Origin: Parasalinivibrio latis
GTDB lineage: Bacteria > Pseudomonadota > Gammaproteobacteria > Enterobacterales > Vibrionaceae
DNA length: 64,000 nt
Assembly: GCF_036825535.1 (NCBI RefSeq)
Contig: NZ_CP098812.1
Span: forward strand, 2,480,001 to 2,544,000
Direction: 5' to 3'
The notes under the pieces were generated by a model. The model was given only the letters and a program-made list of their open reading frames with translations, made no database searches and was not told the DNA's origin. Both the position numbers and the translations under genes were made by a program. Positions within the stretch are counted from its first letter, which is position 1, and each line of letters begins with the position of its first letter. Below are positions 8,820 through 17,622 of the stretch, one piece after another.

Positions 8820-10409
8820 TTATGCCTCTGGCGGCATGTACCCCATACGTAACCCCCCCCAATGACGTCCCTTTACAAACACTGGGACAGACAGGTCATG
8901 CATGACTTCCCCAGTATCACGTTTATAAGTTTGCAAAAGCATTGTCTGGGTATGGCTGCCACAGCGGGATCCAGTTCTGTCATCAAAAATACGTTTGGTA
9001 CGGTTGCCAACCATATCCTTGTCGTAATCCCCCGTCAGGGGCTGGCAAAAACGGTTGTTATGGGTTGGTACATATCCATTTCGGTCTGTAGCAATGGCGT
9101 AGATAACCCGTGTATCTTCCTCAAGCACATGTTCTTGAACGGAGGGCAACAACCTGTCGCAAAGTTCATCAAATTGAGAACTGAATTTGGGAGGGTTTGT
9201 GTTGGGAATCGGTACATATTTGTTGCTGAACAAATCTTGGGTTGAAATTTCACCATTGTCTATGGCTTGTTCTAATAGCAACTGCATTTTGTCTCTGGCC
9301 GCACTGGCTGCATTAAAGAAACTTTGGTGAACGCTGTCTGGGTTATGCTCAGTGAACACAGCATTGCCATACTCGGCCATATCCATCAACATTTGGGCTG
9401 AACCGGTTAACTTGCTCATCTCTTCAGAGCTGAATTCGATATCCTGGCGTACTTCCATCAACGCTTCATGAATCTGTTCCAGGCTGGCCTGATTTTTCGT
9501 CGATCCTTCCGCAATCCTGGCGATATTGTTTTCTACATTGTGTGCCAGTCCCGATAAACCATGCAGAGTTTCCCCTACTTGCTCTATGCTGTTTGTTCCC
9601 TTGTCTACATCGCCGGAAAGATCGTTGATATGAGCCATTACTGCAGCAGACTCTGAAAGGATTTCCCGCACTATTTGTGCAACTTCTTCTGTACTTTCGG
9701 ATGTACGTTTTGCCAGCGTGCGGACTTCATCTGCCACAACAGCAAATCCTCGTCCCTGATCGCCGGCGCGGGCAGCTTCTATAGCTGCATTCAATGCCAG
9801 AAGATTAGTTTGGTCCGCAATGTCATCAATCGTTTTGGCTACCGCACTGACTTTATTTACGTTGGCATCCAAAGATTTGATTTGCTCTGACGCCAGACTG
9901 GTTTTGGAGTTGATACGGCGCATGTCTTCGATGGATGAAGCCAGGGATTTCGAACTTTCATCGCTGGCTTTTCGCATTTCTGCTGCTGAAGAAACGGTTA
10001 GCTGCTCGGTCTCTCCATTTGCCACCAGCGTCGCAGAGACTTCCCCGGACGTATGGCTGATATGTACGATGGATTCAAACTGGCGGCCAATCTTCATTTT
10101 CAGCATATCAAGCGTATGGGAAACTTCAGCAGCCGCGATGGCATTATGGGTAGCATTGACTGAAAGTTGCTGAGCGGTATTCGGGTCCAGCACCAGGGAA
10201 GAGTCTGACGACTGCTGTAATTCGTCTTTTTTTGTACTGCCTGTATATACCAACCAAACGCAAACTACAGTAAACAGTGCGGCTGACAACGGAAACAAGA
10301 TTCCTGACCACCCCAAAGAAAGAAAGAAAGTTAAAACAGCGGTAAATACCGTGTAGACACCACCCCATACGGCAATGCTTTTATGATGTACCGAATTACT
10401 GCTAACCAT
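8820..10409 (-). CDS. Methyl-accepting chemotaxis protein with C-terminal sensor domain
   Basis: 529 residues. Two closely spaced membrane helices (about 12-32 and 35-55) leave almost no periplasmic domain. They are followed by a full MCP signalling domain with the hairpin tip 'DQTNLLALNAAIEAARAGDQ' around 200-220. The last 150 residues (about 375-529) form an extra cytoplasmic domain with 'DRNGYVPTHN', 'RIFDDRTG' and 'HDLSVPVFVKGRHWGGLRMGY', which looks like a Cache/PAS-type ligand domain. Sensing is therefore probably intracellular. It is monocistronic, and no chemotaxis genes are adjacent. Confidence 0.88.
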   Translation of the reverse strand: MVSSNSVHHKSIAVWGGVYTVFTAVLTFFLSLGWSGILFPLSAALFTVVCVWLVYTGSTKKDELQQSSDSSLVLDPNTAQQLSVNATHNAIAAAEVSHTLDMLKMKIGRQFESIVHISHTSGEVSATLVANGETEQLTVSSAAEMRKASDESSKSLASSIEDMRRINSKTSLASEQIKSLDANVNKVSAVAKTIDDIADQTNLLALNAAIEAARAGDQGRGFAVVADEVRTLAKRTSESTEEVAQIVREILSESAAVMAHINDLSGDVDKGTNSIEQVGETLHGLSGLAHNVENNIARIAEGSTKNQASLEQIHEALMEVRQDIEFSSEEMSKLTGSAQMLMDMAEYGNAVFTEHNPDSVHQSFFNAASAARDKMQLLLEQAIDNGEISTQDLFSNKYVPIPNTNPPKFSSQFDELCDRLLPSVQEHVLEEDTRVIYAIATDRNGYVPTHNNRFCQPLTGDYDKDMVGNRTKRIFDDRTGSRCGSHTQTMLLQTYKRDTGEVMHDLSVPVFVKGRHWGGLRMGYMPPEA

Positions 10410-10805
10410 TCTGATATCGCTCCCTGAATAACGAAGTATCTTAGTTAAATTTTTATAATCCCCAAAAAGCGGGCAGATATTACATCAGGGCTACAACAAT
10501 AGTTTTTCAGAACAACACCAAAAGCAAAACGTCAACGCACTCACCTCAAATATTATTTTAGTTTTTATCCAGACACCGTAGACAGAGCGAGTGGAGGGCT
10601 GACATTAGACTTTAGTAGGAAGCTACATTGCACCTCCCCTTATCCTACTGATAGATATTGAGAAATCACATTCTACGAATTATCAATAATTTGAAGTCAA
10701 ACCAAAATTGAGACAGTGAATTACAAACTAAACACGAATTCTTTTGAACACTACTGATTGCTGTCAGGGAAATATAACCAGCCCCAGTTGATACATGTTC
10801 CATGC
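10410..10805. other. Intergenic region upstream of the copper operon
   Basis: About 400 AT-rich bases between the divergent chemoreceptor and copA. No ORF with a plausible ribosome site was seen. It must contain the chemoreceptor promoter at its left end. The copper-response box lies just to the right. Confidence 0.4.
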
Positions 10806-10827
10806 AAAATGACAGTTTTGTAATTTT
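10806..10827 (+). promoter_or_regulatory. CusR/CopR-type copper box upstream of copA
   Basis: The 22-bp imperfect palindrome AAAATGACA-GTTT-TGTAATTTT closely matches the known CusR/CopR box (AAAATGACAANNTTGTCATTTT), with a single C-to-A change in the right arm. It ends 76 bp before the copA start. A second, nearly identical box with the same spacing precedes the gene at 16430-16807. It is the likely site for the CopR response regulator encoded at 15564-16253. Confidence 0.75.
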
Positions 10828-10903
10828 GAAGTCACGATAGAGAAATCAGTTAAAAAATAGAGTGGTTGGGCGTACACAATTCAAGACTGAATGGAGTCAG
10901 AAT

Positions 10904-12670
10904 ATGGGTTCACCCGTCGACCAATCAAAGCGAAAATTTGTCAAAGGCCTGGCATTAGGGGGGGTTCTAACGGGAATATCTCCAATGTTGTCCCCGGCTT
11001 GGGCAAAGATTCAAAGTAAAAAAGTAGACAGTATCCCGGAACTATCCGGCGAAGTTATTGAACTGGTAGTACAAGAATCAGTGGTGGATTTCACTGGCAA
11101 TCCCAGATTTGCCACCACCATTAACGGTTCTATTCCTGCCCCGACACTTCGCCTTAAAGAAGGGCAATCCGTAACCATAAAAGTGACCAATCTTCTGAAA
11201 GAGGATACGTCCATTCATTGGCATGGCCTTATTTTACCTTTCCAGATGGATGGTGTTCCCGGTATCAGTTTCCCTGGCATAAAGCCTGGCGAAACGTTTA
11301 CCTATAGTTTTAGGGTCCAGCAAAACGGAACGTACTGGTACCACTCCCATTCTGGGATGCAGGAACTTACCGGAATGTATGGTGCCATTATTATCGAACC
11401 ACAAAATACTGATCCGGTTCAGTACGATTCAGAACAAACAATCCTTATATCAGACTGGACTGATGACAATCCCCATACCGTTTTTAATAACCTGAAAATG
11501 CAAGGCGATTATTACAATTTTATTCAGCCTACATTATTCGACAACATTAAACAGGTTCAGCAAGAAGGGTTGGTATCAACCCTGACAGATAAAAACATGT
11601 GGAACAGTATGAGGATGAGTCAGACTGATCTCGCAGATCTCTCTGCAGCCACCCTCACCTACCTCATGAACGGTACTACACCGAATGGAAACTGGACGGG
11701 TCTTTTTCGCAAAGGAGAAAAAGTCAGGCTGCGCTTCATCAACGGCGCAAGCAACACGTTCTACGATGTACGGATACCGGGCTTAAAACTGAAAGTTGTG
11801 CAGTGTGACGGTATCAATCTCCATCCCATAGACGTCGATGAGTTCAGGTTTGGTCCGGGAGAAACCTATGATGTGGTTGTAGAGCCTTCTGACGATGCCT
11901 ACACCGTTTTTGCCCAGTCAATGGATAGAACAGGCTTTGCTGCCGGAACACTGGCAACCCGCACCGGACTGACCGCACCTGTCCCAGAACCTGATCCCAT
12001 CCAGAGACTCTCCATGGCAGACATGATGGGGGACATGAAACACGACGGCATGGATCATGGCGATATGGGTCACGGCAACATGGACGGCATGGATCACGGT
12101 AGCATGAACCATTCCTCAATGGGCGGTTCAAGCAAAACTAAGCCCAGTCCGACAGTGCGTCACGCCTCCACAGAATTTGGCCCAAGCGTGGACATGCGGG
12201 TAGATAGTCCAAGAACCAACCTCGATGACCCCGGCGTAGGCCTGCGAAATAACGGTAGACGGGTATTGACTCTCGCCGATCTCCAAACCTTGGATGGGCC
12301 ACTGGATCCGAGACCGCCAGAACGCGAAATCGAACTTCACCTGACCGGAAACATGGAACGTTATATCTGGTCAATTGATGGTGTTGAATTTGGTAATTCG
12401 ACCCCAGTCCATTTCAGCTATGGCGAACGCGTCAGGGTCATTCTCCACAACGACACTATGATGACTCACCCAATGCACCTGCATGGAATGTGGAGCGAAC
12501 TTGAAAGCCCGGACGGTAAATTCCTGGCCAGACGACACACCATCCCCGTACAACCCGCCCAACGGGTCAGTTTCCTGGTCACGGCAGATGCCCTTGGAAG
12601 ATGGGCATGGCACTGTCACCTGATGTTTCACATGGATGCCGGAATGTTCCGGGAGGTCGTGGTCTCATGA
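10904..12670 (+). CDS. copA: CopA/PcoA-type multicopper oxidase
   Basis: 588-residue periplasmic copper-resistance oxidase. The N-terminus carries a Tat signal ('SKRKFVKGLALGGVL'). Three cupredoxin domains hold all four copper-binding motifs: HWHG (about 104-107), WYHSHSG, HPMHLHG, and the C-terminal HCHLMFH. A Met/His-rich 'MDHG/MGHG' segment at about 374-405 is typical of CopA. It is expected to oxidise Cu(I) in the periplasm. I chose ATG 10904, which has GGAG 7 bp upstream, over an upstream GTG at 10862. It is first in the operon and its stop overlaps copB (ATGA). Confidence 0.93.
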   Translation: MGSPVDQSKRKFVKGLALGGVLTGISPMLSPAWAKIQSKKVDSIPELSGEVIELVVQESVVDFTGNPRFATTINGSIPAPTLRLKEGQSVTIKVTNLLKEDTSIHWHGLILPFQMDGVPGISFPGIKPGETFTYSFRVQQNGTYWYHSHSGMQELTGMYGAIIIEPQNTDPVQYDSEQTILISDWTDDNPHTVFNNLKMQGDYYNFIQPTLFDNIKQVQQEGLVSTLTDKNMWNSMRMSQTDLADLSAATLTYLMNGTTPNGNWTGLFRKGEKVRLRFINGASNTFYDVRIPGLKLKVVQCDGINLHPIDVDEFRFGPGETYDVVVEPSDDAYTVFAQSMDRTGFAAGTLATRTGLTAPVPEPDPIQRLSMADMMGDMKHDGMDHGDMGHGNMDGMDHGSMNHSSMGGSSKTKPSPTVRHASTEFGPSVDMRVDSPRTNLDDPGVGLRNNGRRVLTLADLQTLDGPLDPRPPEREIELHLTGNMERYIWSIDGVEFGNSTPVHFSYGERVRVILHNDTMMTHPMHLHGMWSELESPDGKFLARRHTIPVQPAQRVSFLVTADALGRWAWHCHLMFHMDAGMFREVVVS

Positions 12671-13527
12671 AAAACTTAATGTACAAGAAACCTGCGCTAA
12701 AACACGCCAGTAACTTACTCACCATGGCAGTGACGTTAGCCTTAACACTAACTGCCAATGTATACGCTCAATCGGCTACTCATAGTGGGCACGGAATGAG
12801 TAATGAAGCGAATACCTCAAGGGCGGTCCGAGACCCTGATGCTTATTCAGGAGGCTTCACTCTGGATTCCGACCCCTACGCACTGAAAGGACCGCGTGTC
12901 TTGGTATTGGCTGATGAAAAGAGTATTTGGGGAGCGAAATTCGACCGGCTTGAGTACCAAAACCACGACGGTGAAGACATTTTCAATTATGAGGGCGAAA
13001 TATTCTTCGGTCGTGACTACGACAAACTGGTACTTCAAAGTGAAGGAGACATTGAGGAAGGCAATTTGGAAGAATCCTCATCAAACCTGCTTTGGCGTCA
13101 CGCAATAGCTTCTTTCTGGGATTCTCAGGCCGGAATTCGTTATGACACCGTTAACGACAACGGCCAATTTTGGCTCACTGCCGGCGTTCAGGGCCTTGCA
13201 CCTTACTGGTTTGAAGTGGATGCGATGGCCTCTGCAAGTGAAAACGGGCAATTGGCAATAGATCTTGCTGCTGAATATGACATTTTGCTCACGCAAAAAT
13301 TGATCGCACAACCCTCTATAGAGCTCAGCGCTTATAGCAAAGACCAAGAAAAATGGCACATCAATGAACTGACTCCAGACATCTCAGCCGGATTAAGGTT
13401 GCGTTATGAGGTGTCTCGAAAGTTTGCGCCTTATATCGGTATTGAATGGCAAACAGACTTCGGCAAAGAAAGCAGTAACACATCAGATGAAACCTATTGG
13501 GCTGCAGGTTTACGCCTTTGGTTCTAA
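12667..13527 (+). CDS. copB: CopB-type outer-membrane copper resistance protein
   Basis: 286 residues with a Sec signal (about 10-32), a short His/Met-containing N-terminal segment after cleavage, and a CopB/PcoB beta-barrel domain: 'WGAKFDRLEYQNHDGED', alternating strands, terminal 'YWAAGLRLWF' ending in Phe as outer-membrane barrels do. The start ATG overlaps the copA stop. CopB partners CopA in periplasmic and outer-membrane copper handling. Confidence 0.9.
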   Translation: MKNLMYKKPALKHASNLLTMAVTLALTLTANVYAQSATHSGHGMSNEANTSRAVRDPDAYSGGFTLDSDPYALKGPRVLVLADEKSIWGAKFDRLEYQNHDGEDIFNYEGEIFFGRDYDKLVLQSEGDIEEGNLEESSSNLLWRHAIASFWDSQAGIRYDTVNDNGQFWLTAGVQGLAPYWFEVDAMASASENGQLAIDLAAEYDILLTQKLIAQPSIELSAYSKDQEKWHINELTPDISAGLRLRYEVSRKFAPYIGIEWQTDFGKESSNTSDETYWAAGLRLWF

Positions 13528-13552
13528 TTCTCACCGCTTGAAGGAAAGATCT

Positions 13553-14083
13553 ATGCAAAAGAAATCAACAATTGCCGTAGCTTTGGCATTTACCCTGTTA
13601 TCCGGTTTTGCACAGGCGGGGGGTAAACACAATGAAGGTCATGGCACAGGACAGAAGCAACACATGGACATGATGGAAGATATGATGCACTCACATGGCA
13701 GTGAAGGACATTCATCTGTCGGGATGCCAGGCCACGCAGCAGACGTTACCAAAACCGTTGAAATTTCAATGCTGGATACCATGCGTTTTACACCGGAAAA
13801 TTTTTCCGTGAAGTCAGGTGAAACTGTGCGGTTGTTCATTAAAAACGAAGGACTCATACCCCATGAGTTAGTCATTGGGACAAAAGAGGAAATGAGTGAA
13901 CATGCTGAAATGATGCGTAAGATGCCCAAAATGCAACATACTGAAACCAATATGATTTCACTAAAGCCTGGCCAGATTTCTTCACTTATATGGAAATTCG
14001 GCAAGTCCGGTGACGTAGATTTTGCGTGCTTGATTCCCGGCCATCTGGAGGCAGGTATGATTGGAAAAGTTTCAGTAAACTGA
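13553..14083 (+). CDS. copI: CopI-like periplasmic cupredoxin
   Basis: 176 residues. A signal peptide (about 1-22) is followed by a His/Met-rich stretch (about 23-62) and a plastocyanin/azurin-like domain (about 67-176). The type-1 copper ligands appear as His in 'IPHELVIG' and the Cys-His-Met set in 'DFACLIPGHLEAGM'. CopI cupredoxins are known from Rubrivivax and Vibrio copper tolerance, and the Met/His-rich N-terminus fits. The start at 13553 is set by AAGGAAAG upstream. It is third in the cop operon and followed by a terminator. Confidence 0.85.
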   Translation: MQKKSTIAVALAFTLLSGFAQAGGKHNEGHGTGQKQHMDMMEDMMHSHGSEGHSSVGMPGHAADVTKTVEISMLDTMRFTPENFSVKSGETVRLFIKNEGLIPHELVIGTKEEMSEHAEMMRKMPKMQHTETNMISLKPGQISSLIWKFGKSGDVDFACLIPGHLEAGMIGKVSVN

Positions 14084-14127
14084 CCTATTGAATTTTCGCT
14101 AAATAATCCCTCTCGTTTTACTTTCTT

Positions 14128-14152
14128 GCCGCTGATTTCAGCGGCTTTTTTC
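14128..14152 (+). terminator. Rho-independent terminator of the cop operon
   Basis: GCCGCTGA-TTT-CAGCGGC followed by TTTTTT, 45 bp after the cupredoxin stop, between convergent copABI and copRS. Confidence 0.85.
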
Positions 14153-14214
14153 TTCAAAACTCAATACCGGCAGACTGCCAGAATAACCCTACCAGCATCT
14201 ACACGCTATGCGTG

Positions 14215-15564
14215 TTACTTAGGAAATTCCAACGTGAACTTAGTACTGCCATTTTCTGAAATGACGGAGATTCTTCCACCGCAGGCGTCCATGATTGAGC
14301 GGGTTATCGCCAAACCAAGTCCCCCGCCAATTGAGCCGTCATTTCTCCTTGATTTGTCTACGCGATAAAATCGGTCAAAGATAAAGGGCAACGCTGCTGA
14401 AGGAATCACATCACCTGTATTTTCGACTGACACAAATACACAATGGGTAGCATCCTCTATCCGGATGTTGATAACTGAAGACATATCAGCATGGCGCAGG
14501 GCATTTGAAAGCAGGTTATTGACAGCCCTTTCCAGCATATTTTTGTCCATCGATAAAACAGCATCACCGACTGTCTTGATGAAGACACTTTTCTCATCCC
14601 CTAAAATACTGAAGAAATCCACAATTCTCTCTATTTCATCCCTCACATTTACTGGAACATCATGAGTAAGAATTAAAGAATTTTCAGCCTTTGCGATGTA
14701 TAAAATGTCATCAATAGTCTTCGAGATCCGCCCTATTTCCTCAAGATTGGACAGCAGAACCTCTCGATATTCTTCAGCGCTTCGGTGAGATGACAGTGTT
14801 ACCTGAGACTGGGTACTGATGTTTGATAAGGGGGTTTTTAGCTCATGGGCAATATCTGACGAAAATTCGGACAATCTGCTAAAACCGAGCCTCAGCTTGT
14901 GCAACATGTCATTCTGCACCTGTACAAGGTCACGTAACTCAACAGGCAGATTGTCTAAAGGAATAACAACATCCAGGTTGTTGGTACTTACCTGTTTGAG
15001 GTGATTTTGAACCACCCTGATTGGTTTTAAACCCAAATGGACAACCACAATGCTATACGCTACAGCCAGTAGCGCCACTATCCCAACGGACCACAGCAAG
15101 ATGGTTCTCAATTGGCGGAAGAAATTAATGTGTTCATTAATTTCCAACACCATTAAAACGTAAATAGAGCTGCCGGCATCAAAGACAAACGGACGGTACA
15201 CTGAATTATTTTGGTGCCAATCAGGGGATTTTTCCCCTTGCTTAAAGTCGTTCAAAAACGCTTCAGGCATACCCGGTTCAAGGGGTATGCCTGAATTTGT
15301 ACCTATAATTTCTTCGTTACTGATTATCCAGAAATCAACAGCCAGATTGACAGATTCAATAATCCTCTCAGGAGGTTCTTCTCTCAGTTTCAGCCAATTT
15401 ACTGACTCAAACTTTTTTTGCGCATGCTGAAAATCCTGTTGATAAAAGTGGTGTTTTAGGGAGGTCTCAAGAATTGAAGCAATAAGCAGATAAACCAAAA
15501 CAGAAAAAGCCAGAAACATCACAATCAACCGATTTTTCATAGAACGGAATGGAAGAAAAACCAC
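14215..15564 (-). CDS. copS: Heavy-metal sensor histidine kinase (CusS/CopS)
   Basis: 449-residue membrane kinase. Two membrane helices (about 10-30 and 150-172) flank a periplasmic sensor region of about 120 residues. HAMP, HisKA (H-box 'DIAHELKTPLSN' at about 237-248) and HATPase_c (N-box 'ERAVNNLLSNALRHA', G-box 'GGGLGLAITRSIMD') follow. The GTG start at 15564 shares its first base with the copR stop codon. An ATG at 15540 is an alternative. The periplasmic part presumably senses copper or silver. It is convergent with the cop operon it probably controls. Confidence 0.9.
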   Translation of the reverse strand: MVFLPFRSMKNRLIVMFLAFSVLVYLLIASILETSLKHHFYQQDFQHAQKKFESVNWLKLREEPPERIIESVNLAVDFWIISNEEIIGTNSGIPLEPGMPEAFLNDFKQGEKSPDWHQNNSVYRPFVFDAGSSIYVLMVLEINEHINFFRQLRTILLWSVGIVALLAVAYSIVVVHLGLKPIRVVQNHLKQVSTNNLDVVIPLDNLPVELRDLVQVQNDMLHKLRLGFSRLSEFSSDIAHELKTPLSNISTQSQVTLSSHRSAEEYREVLLSNLEEIGRISKTIDDILYIAKAENSLILTHDVPVNVRDEIERIVDFFSILGDEKSVFIKTVGDAVLSMDKNMLERAVNNLLSNALRHADMSSVINIRIEDATHCVFVSVENTGDVIPSAALPFIFDRFYRVDKSRRNDGSIGGGLGLAITRSIMDACGGRISVISENGSTKFTLEFPK

Positions 15565-16253
15565 TAACTGATATCCTCCAGTTTGTAGCCCATTCCACGA
15601 ATCGTATGTATCAGTGGATGCTCAAACGGCTTGTCAATTTTAGTTCTTATTCGTTTGATTGCGACATCAATAACATTCGTATCGCTGTCGAAGTTCATAT
15701 CCCACACCAAAGAAGCAATGGTAGTTCGGGAGAGTACCTGTCCCTCTTTGCGCATAAGCAGCTCTAACAGTAGAAACTCTTTCGCTGTAAGGTGGATAAC
15801 CTCTCCTTGGCGCTTTGCAATTCGTTTTAAAACGTCCAGCTCTAAGTCAGCGATTCTGATGATGTCATTCCCGGTTCCTTCCCCGTTTGGCGGAGAGAAA
15901 TTACGCAGAATGTTCTGAATCCTTGCCAAAAGTTCCGCAAAAGCATAGGGCTTAATGAGATAATCATTTGCGCCCAATTCAAATCCCTTTACACGATCGT
16001 CAACCTGATCTTTTGCCGTAAGCATGATTACCGGCGTGCTTATTCCACTGCTTCGAAGAGTCTTGAGAATCTGCCACCCATTCAGTTTCGGCAGCATAAT
16101 ATCCAGAATAATCAGATCGTAATCCCCGTCGGTTGCAAGATACAAACCGTCAACTCCATCTGAAGCCAGATCAACAACGTAACCAGATTCTGTCAGCCCT
16201 TTTTTAAGATATGCACCAGCTTTAATTTCATCTTCTATGACAAGTAATTTCAT
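15564..16253 (-). CDS. copR: Copper-responsive response regulator (CusR/CopR)
   Basis: 229-residue OmpR/PhoB-family regulator. The receiver domain has the phospho-acceptor Asp in 'DLIILDIMLPKLNGW' (about residue 51) and Lys in 'MLTAKDQVDDR'. The C-terminal winged helix (about 130-225) ends 'IHTIRGMGYKLED'. It closely fits the CusR subgroup and is translationally coupled to copS. Two sequences matching the CusR box occur nearby (10806 and 16882), giving likely targets. Confidence 0.92.
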   Translation of the reverse strand: MKLLVIEDEIKAGAYLKKGLTESGYVVDLASDGVDGLYLATDGDYDLIILDIMLPKLNGWQILKTLRSSGISTPVIMLTAKDQVDDRVKGFELGANDYLIKPYAFAELLARIQNILRNFSPPNGEGTGNDIIRIADLELDVLKRIAKRQGEVIHLTAKEFLLLELLMRKEGQVLSRTTIASLVWDMNFDSDTNVIDVAIKRIRTKIDKPFEHPLIHTIRGMGYKLEDIS

Positions 16254-16429
16254 CCCATCCCCAACTAAAGTCCGGAATCAATTCATAAAAACTCTTAAAT
16301 TTAGGGCATTAGCCCTTCAAAGTTAGCACATAAACAAAAACAACTGATATGGGATTTCATTAACAGATACTAATAATAAGATCATGACACCCAGTAGCTG
16401 TGAACAGCTGGGTGTCACTTACCCAATTA

Positions 16430-16807
16430 TCAACGGTAATCCCGGTTTAAATAGTGGAATCTGACGTTTACAACCCCTACGTATTCCAAGTTACCATTGG
16501 AATTCATACGCTCATCCACTGTTACATAACCATTTTCCTTTAAGTGCAAGGAATAAGGTTTTATGTAGTTAGGCGACCAAACTTTAAGCGATTTTCTCAA
16601 TTGGGAGGAAGACTGAGCCTCCAGGGATTGAAGCTGGACAATAGCGCGGTTGAACGCATCTTTTTTGTTGTCTGCAGGCGTGACCTGAATTGCCCTAGAT
16701 TCAATTACAGGCGTATAACTTGAGCCGTATGGCAGTGATTTTGCCATTACAGCTGAACTGGACAATGCAATAACAGCAGCAGTTACGAGTTTTGTTAGCG
16801 TTTTCAT
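16430..16807 (-). CDS. Small secreted protein, possibly DUF3316, with a copper box upstream
   Basis: 125 residues beginning 'MKTLTKLVTAAVIALSSSAVMA', a clear Sec signal cleaved near residue 22. The mature part has 'NKKDAFNRAIVQLQSL' and an alternating beta-rich C-terminus ('YVGVVNVRFHYLNRDYR'). It resembles small periplasmic proteins of the DUF3316 type in Vibrio, but that assignment is tentative. I preferred ATG 16807 over GTG 16822. A CusR-type box (16882-16903) lies 74 bp upstream, the same arrangement as copA, so copper induction is likely. Its role is unknown. Confidence 0.7.
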   Translation of the reverse strand: MKTLTKLVTAAVIALSSSAVMAKSLPYGSSYTPVIESRAIQVTPADNKKDAFNRAIVQLQSLEAQSSSQLRKSLKVWSPNYIKPYSLHLKENGYVTVDERMNSNGNLEYVGVVNVRFHYLNRDYR

Positions 16808-16881
16808 TTCATCACCTATCACTGGTTGTTGTGTATTTGATGATGAGTATTGCGCGGGGGCTCTGACGCCCCGCTATCACT

Positions 16882-16903
16882 AACATGACGATTTTGTCAT
16901 TTT
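16882..16903 (-). promoter_or_regulatory. Second CusR/CopR-type copper box
   Basis: On the minus strand it reads AAAATGACA-AAAT-CGTCATGTT, a near match to the CusR/CopR palindrome. It lies 74 bp before the ATG of the small secreted protein at 16430-16807, and the copA box lies 76 bp before its gene. It sits between that gene's promoter region and the terminator of the DUF2541 gene, so only the small gene can be its target. Confidence 0.72.
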
Positions 16904-16909
16904 ACCAAG

Positions 16910-16937
16910 AAAAAACACCCCGCAATTTGCGAGGTGT
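16910..16937 (-). terminator. Terminator of the DUF2541 gene
   Basis: On the minus strand, ACACCTCGC-AAATT-GCGGGGTGT followed by TTTTTT, 20 bp after the stop of the upstream gene. Confidence 0.8.
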
Positions 16938-16956
16938 CTGTTCGTATTATTTCGGT

Positions 16957-17346
16957 TTAATCGCGGCCGTAAACGCGTACGCCAGCAGTAGAGTCTCTGT
17001 CCTTGGCTTTACCGTAAACTTCCAGACTTTTTACGCAACGTTTGTAGGCAAACTCACGCCACGCAGTTTTTTTGTCTTCTTTCAGCCAACGTTGGAACTG
17101 GATGGTTTTTGATTCGCCGTTTCGGAAGTTAACCTTTACCTTCTGAAGGAACAGGCCTTTTTCCGCTTTCACCTGAATAGCGTCAGTACGACGGCAAACT
17201 ACCAGTGGGATTTTTGCTGCATGGTCACTTTTACCCAGCAGGATAGTACGACCAAGGGTAAAATCATCATCAGCATGAGCAAGCTGAGCCCCGCCAAGAA
17301 GGCTCAACGCAAGGCAAAGCTTGGCAACCCATTTTTTCGTGTTCAT
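16957..17346 (-). CDS. DUF2541 (YaaI-like) periplasmic protein
   Basis: 129 residues: signal peptide (about 1-25, ending 'QLAHA'), then 'KIPLVVCRRTDAIQVKAEKG' and a C-terminal 'KRCVKSLEVYGKAKDRDSTAGVRVYGRD'. These match the E. coli YaaI pattern ('LPVCRIVKRIQLTADHG', 'KRCVSKITF'), including the two conserved cysteines that could form a disulfide. The start is taken at the MNTKKW methionine because upstream codons would precede the signal peptide. Function is unknown. It has its own terminator and is not joined to the small gene downstream. Confidence 0.78.
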   Translation of the reverse strand: MNTKKWVAKLCLALSLLGGAQLAHADDDFTLGRTILLGKSDHAAKIPLVVCRRTDAIQVKAEKGLFLQKVKVNFRNGESKTIQFQRWLKEDKKTAWREFAYKRCVKSLEVYGKAKDRDSTAGVRVYGRD

Positions 17347-17531
17347 TGTTCTACTTTTCCAGAAAAAAGCGGCCTCGCCGCAACGGGCTGAGAATAACTC
17401 TATCTCTCCATGCAAAAGACAGAATTGTGTCAATTATCTGCACGAAAACTGTTGAAACAACGAAAGTTATTGCGTTGCGAAACAATACATTCATTACACA
17501 TTCAGAACAGAAATACCCGACCTTAGTAGTA

Positions 17532-17552
17532 AAATGAACTTTCTGTTCATTT
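17532..17552. promoter_or_regulatory. Inverted repeat upstream of ppaC
   Basis: Perfect 8-bp arms AAATGAAC / GTTCATTT separated by 5 bp, 70 bp before the ppaC ATG. This is the form of a dimeric regulator site. No regulator can be named. Confidence 0.4.
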
Positions 17553-17622
17553 CTTAGTGTGCCCTGTGACTTATGCTCTGATAGAATGCTTCCGTTTTTT
17601 GTGAGCATGATGAGAAATAGAT

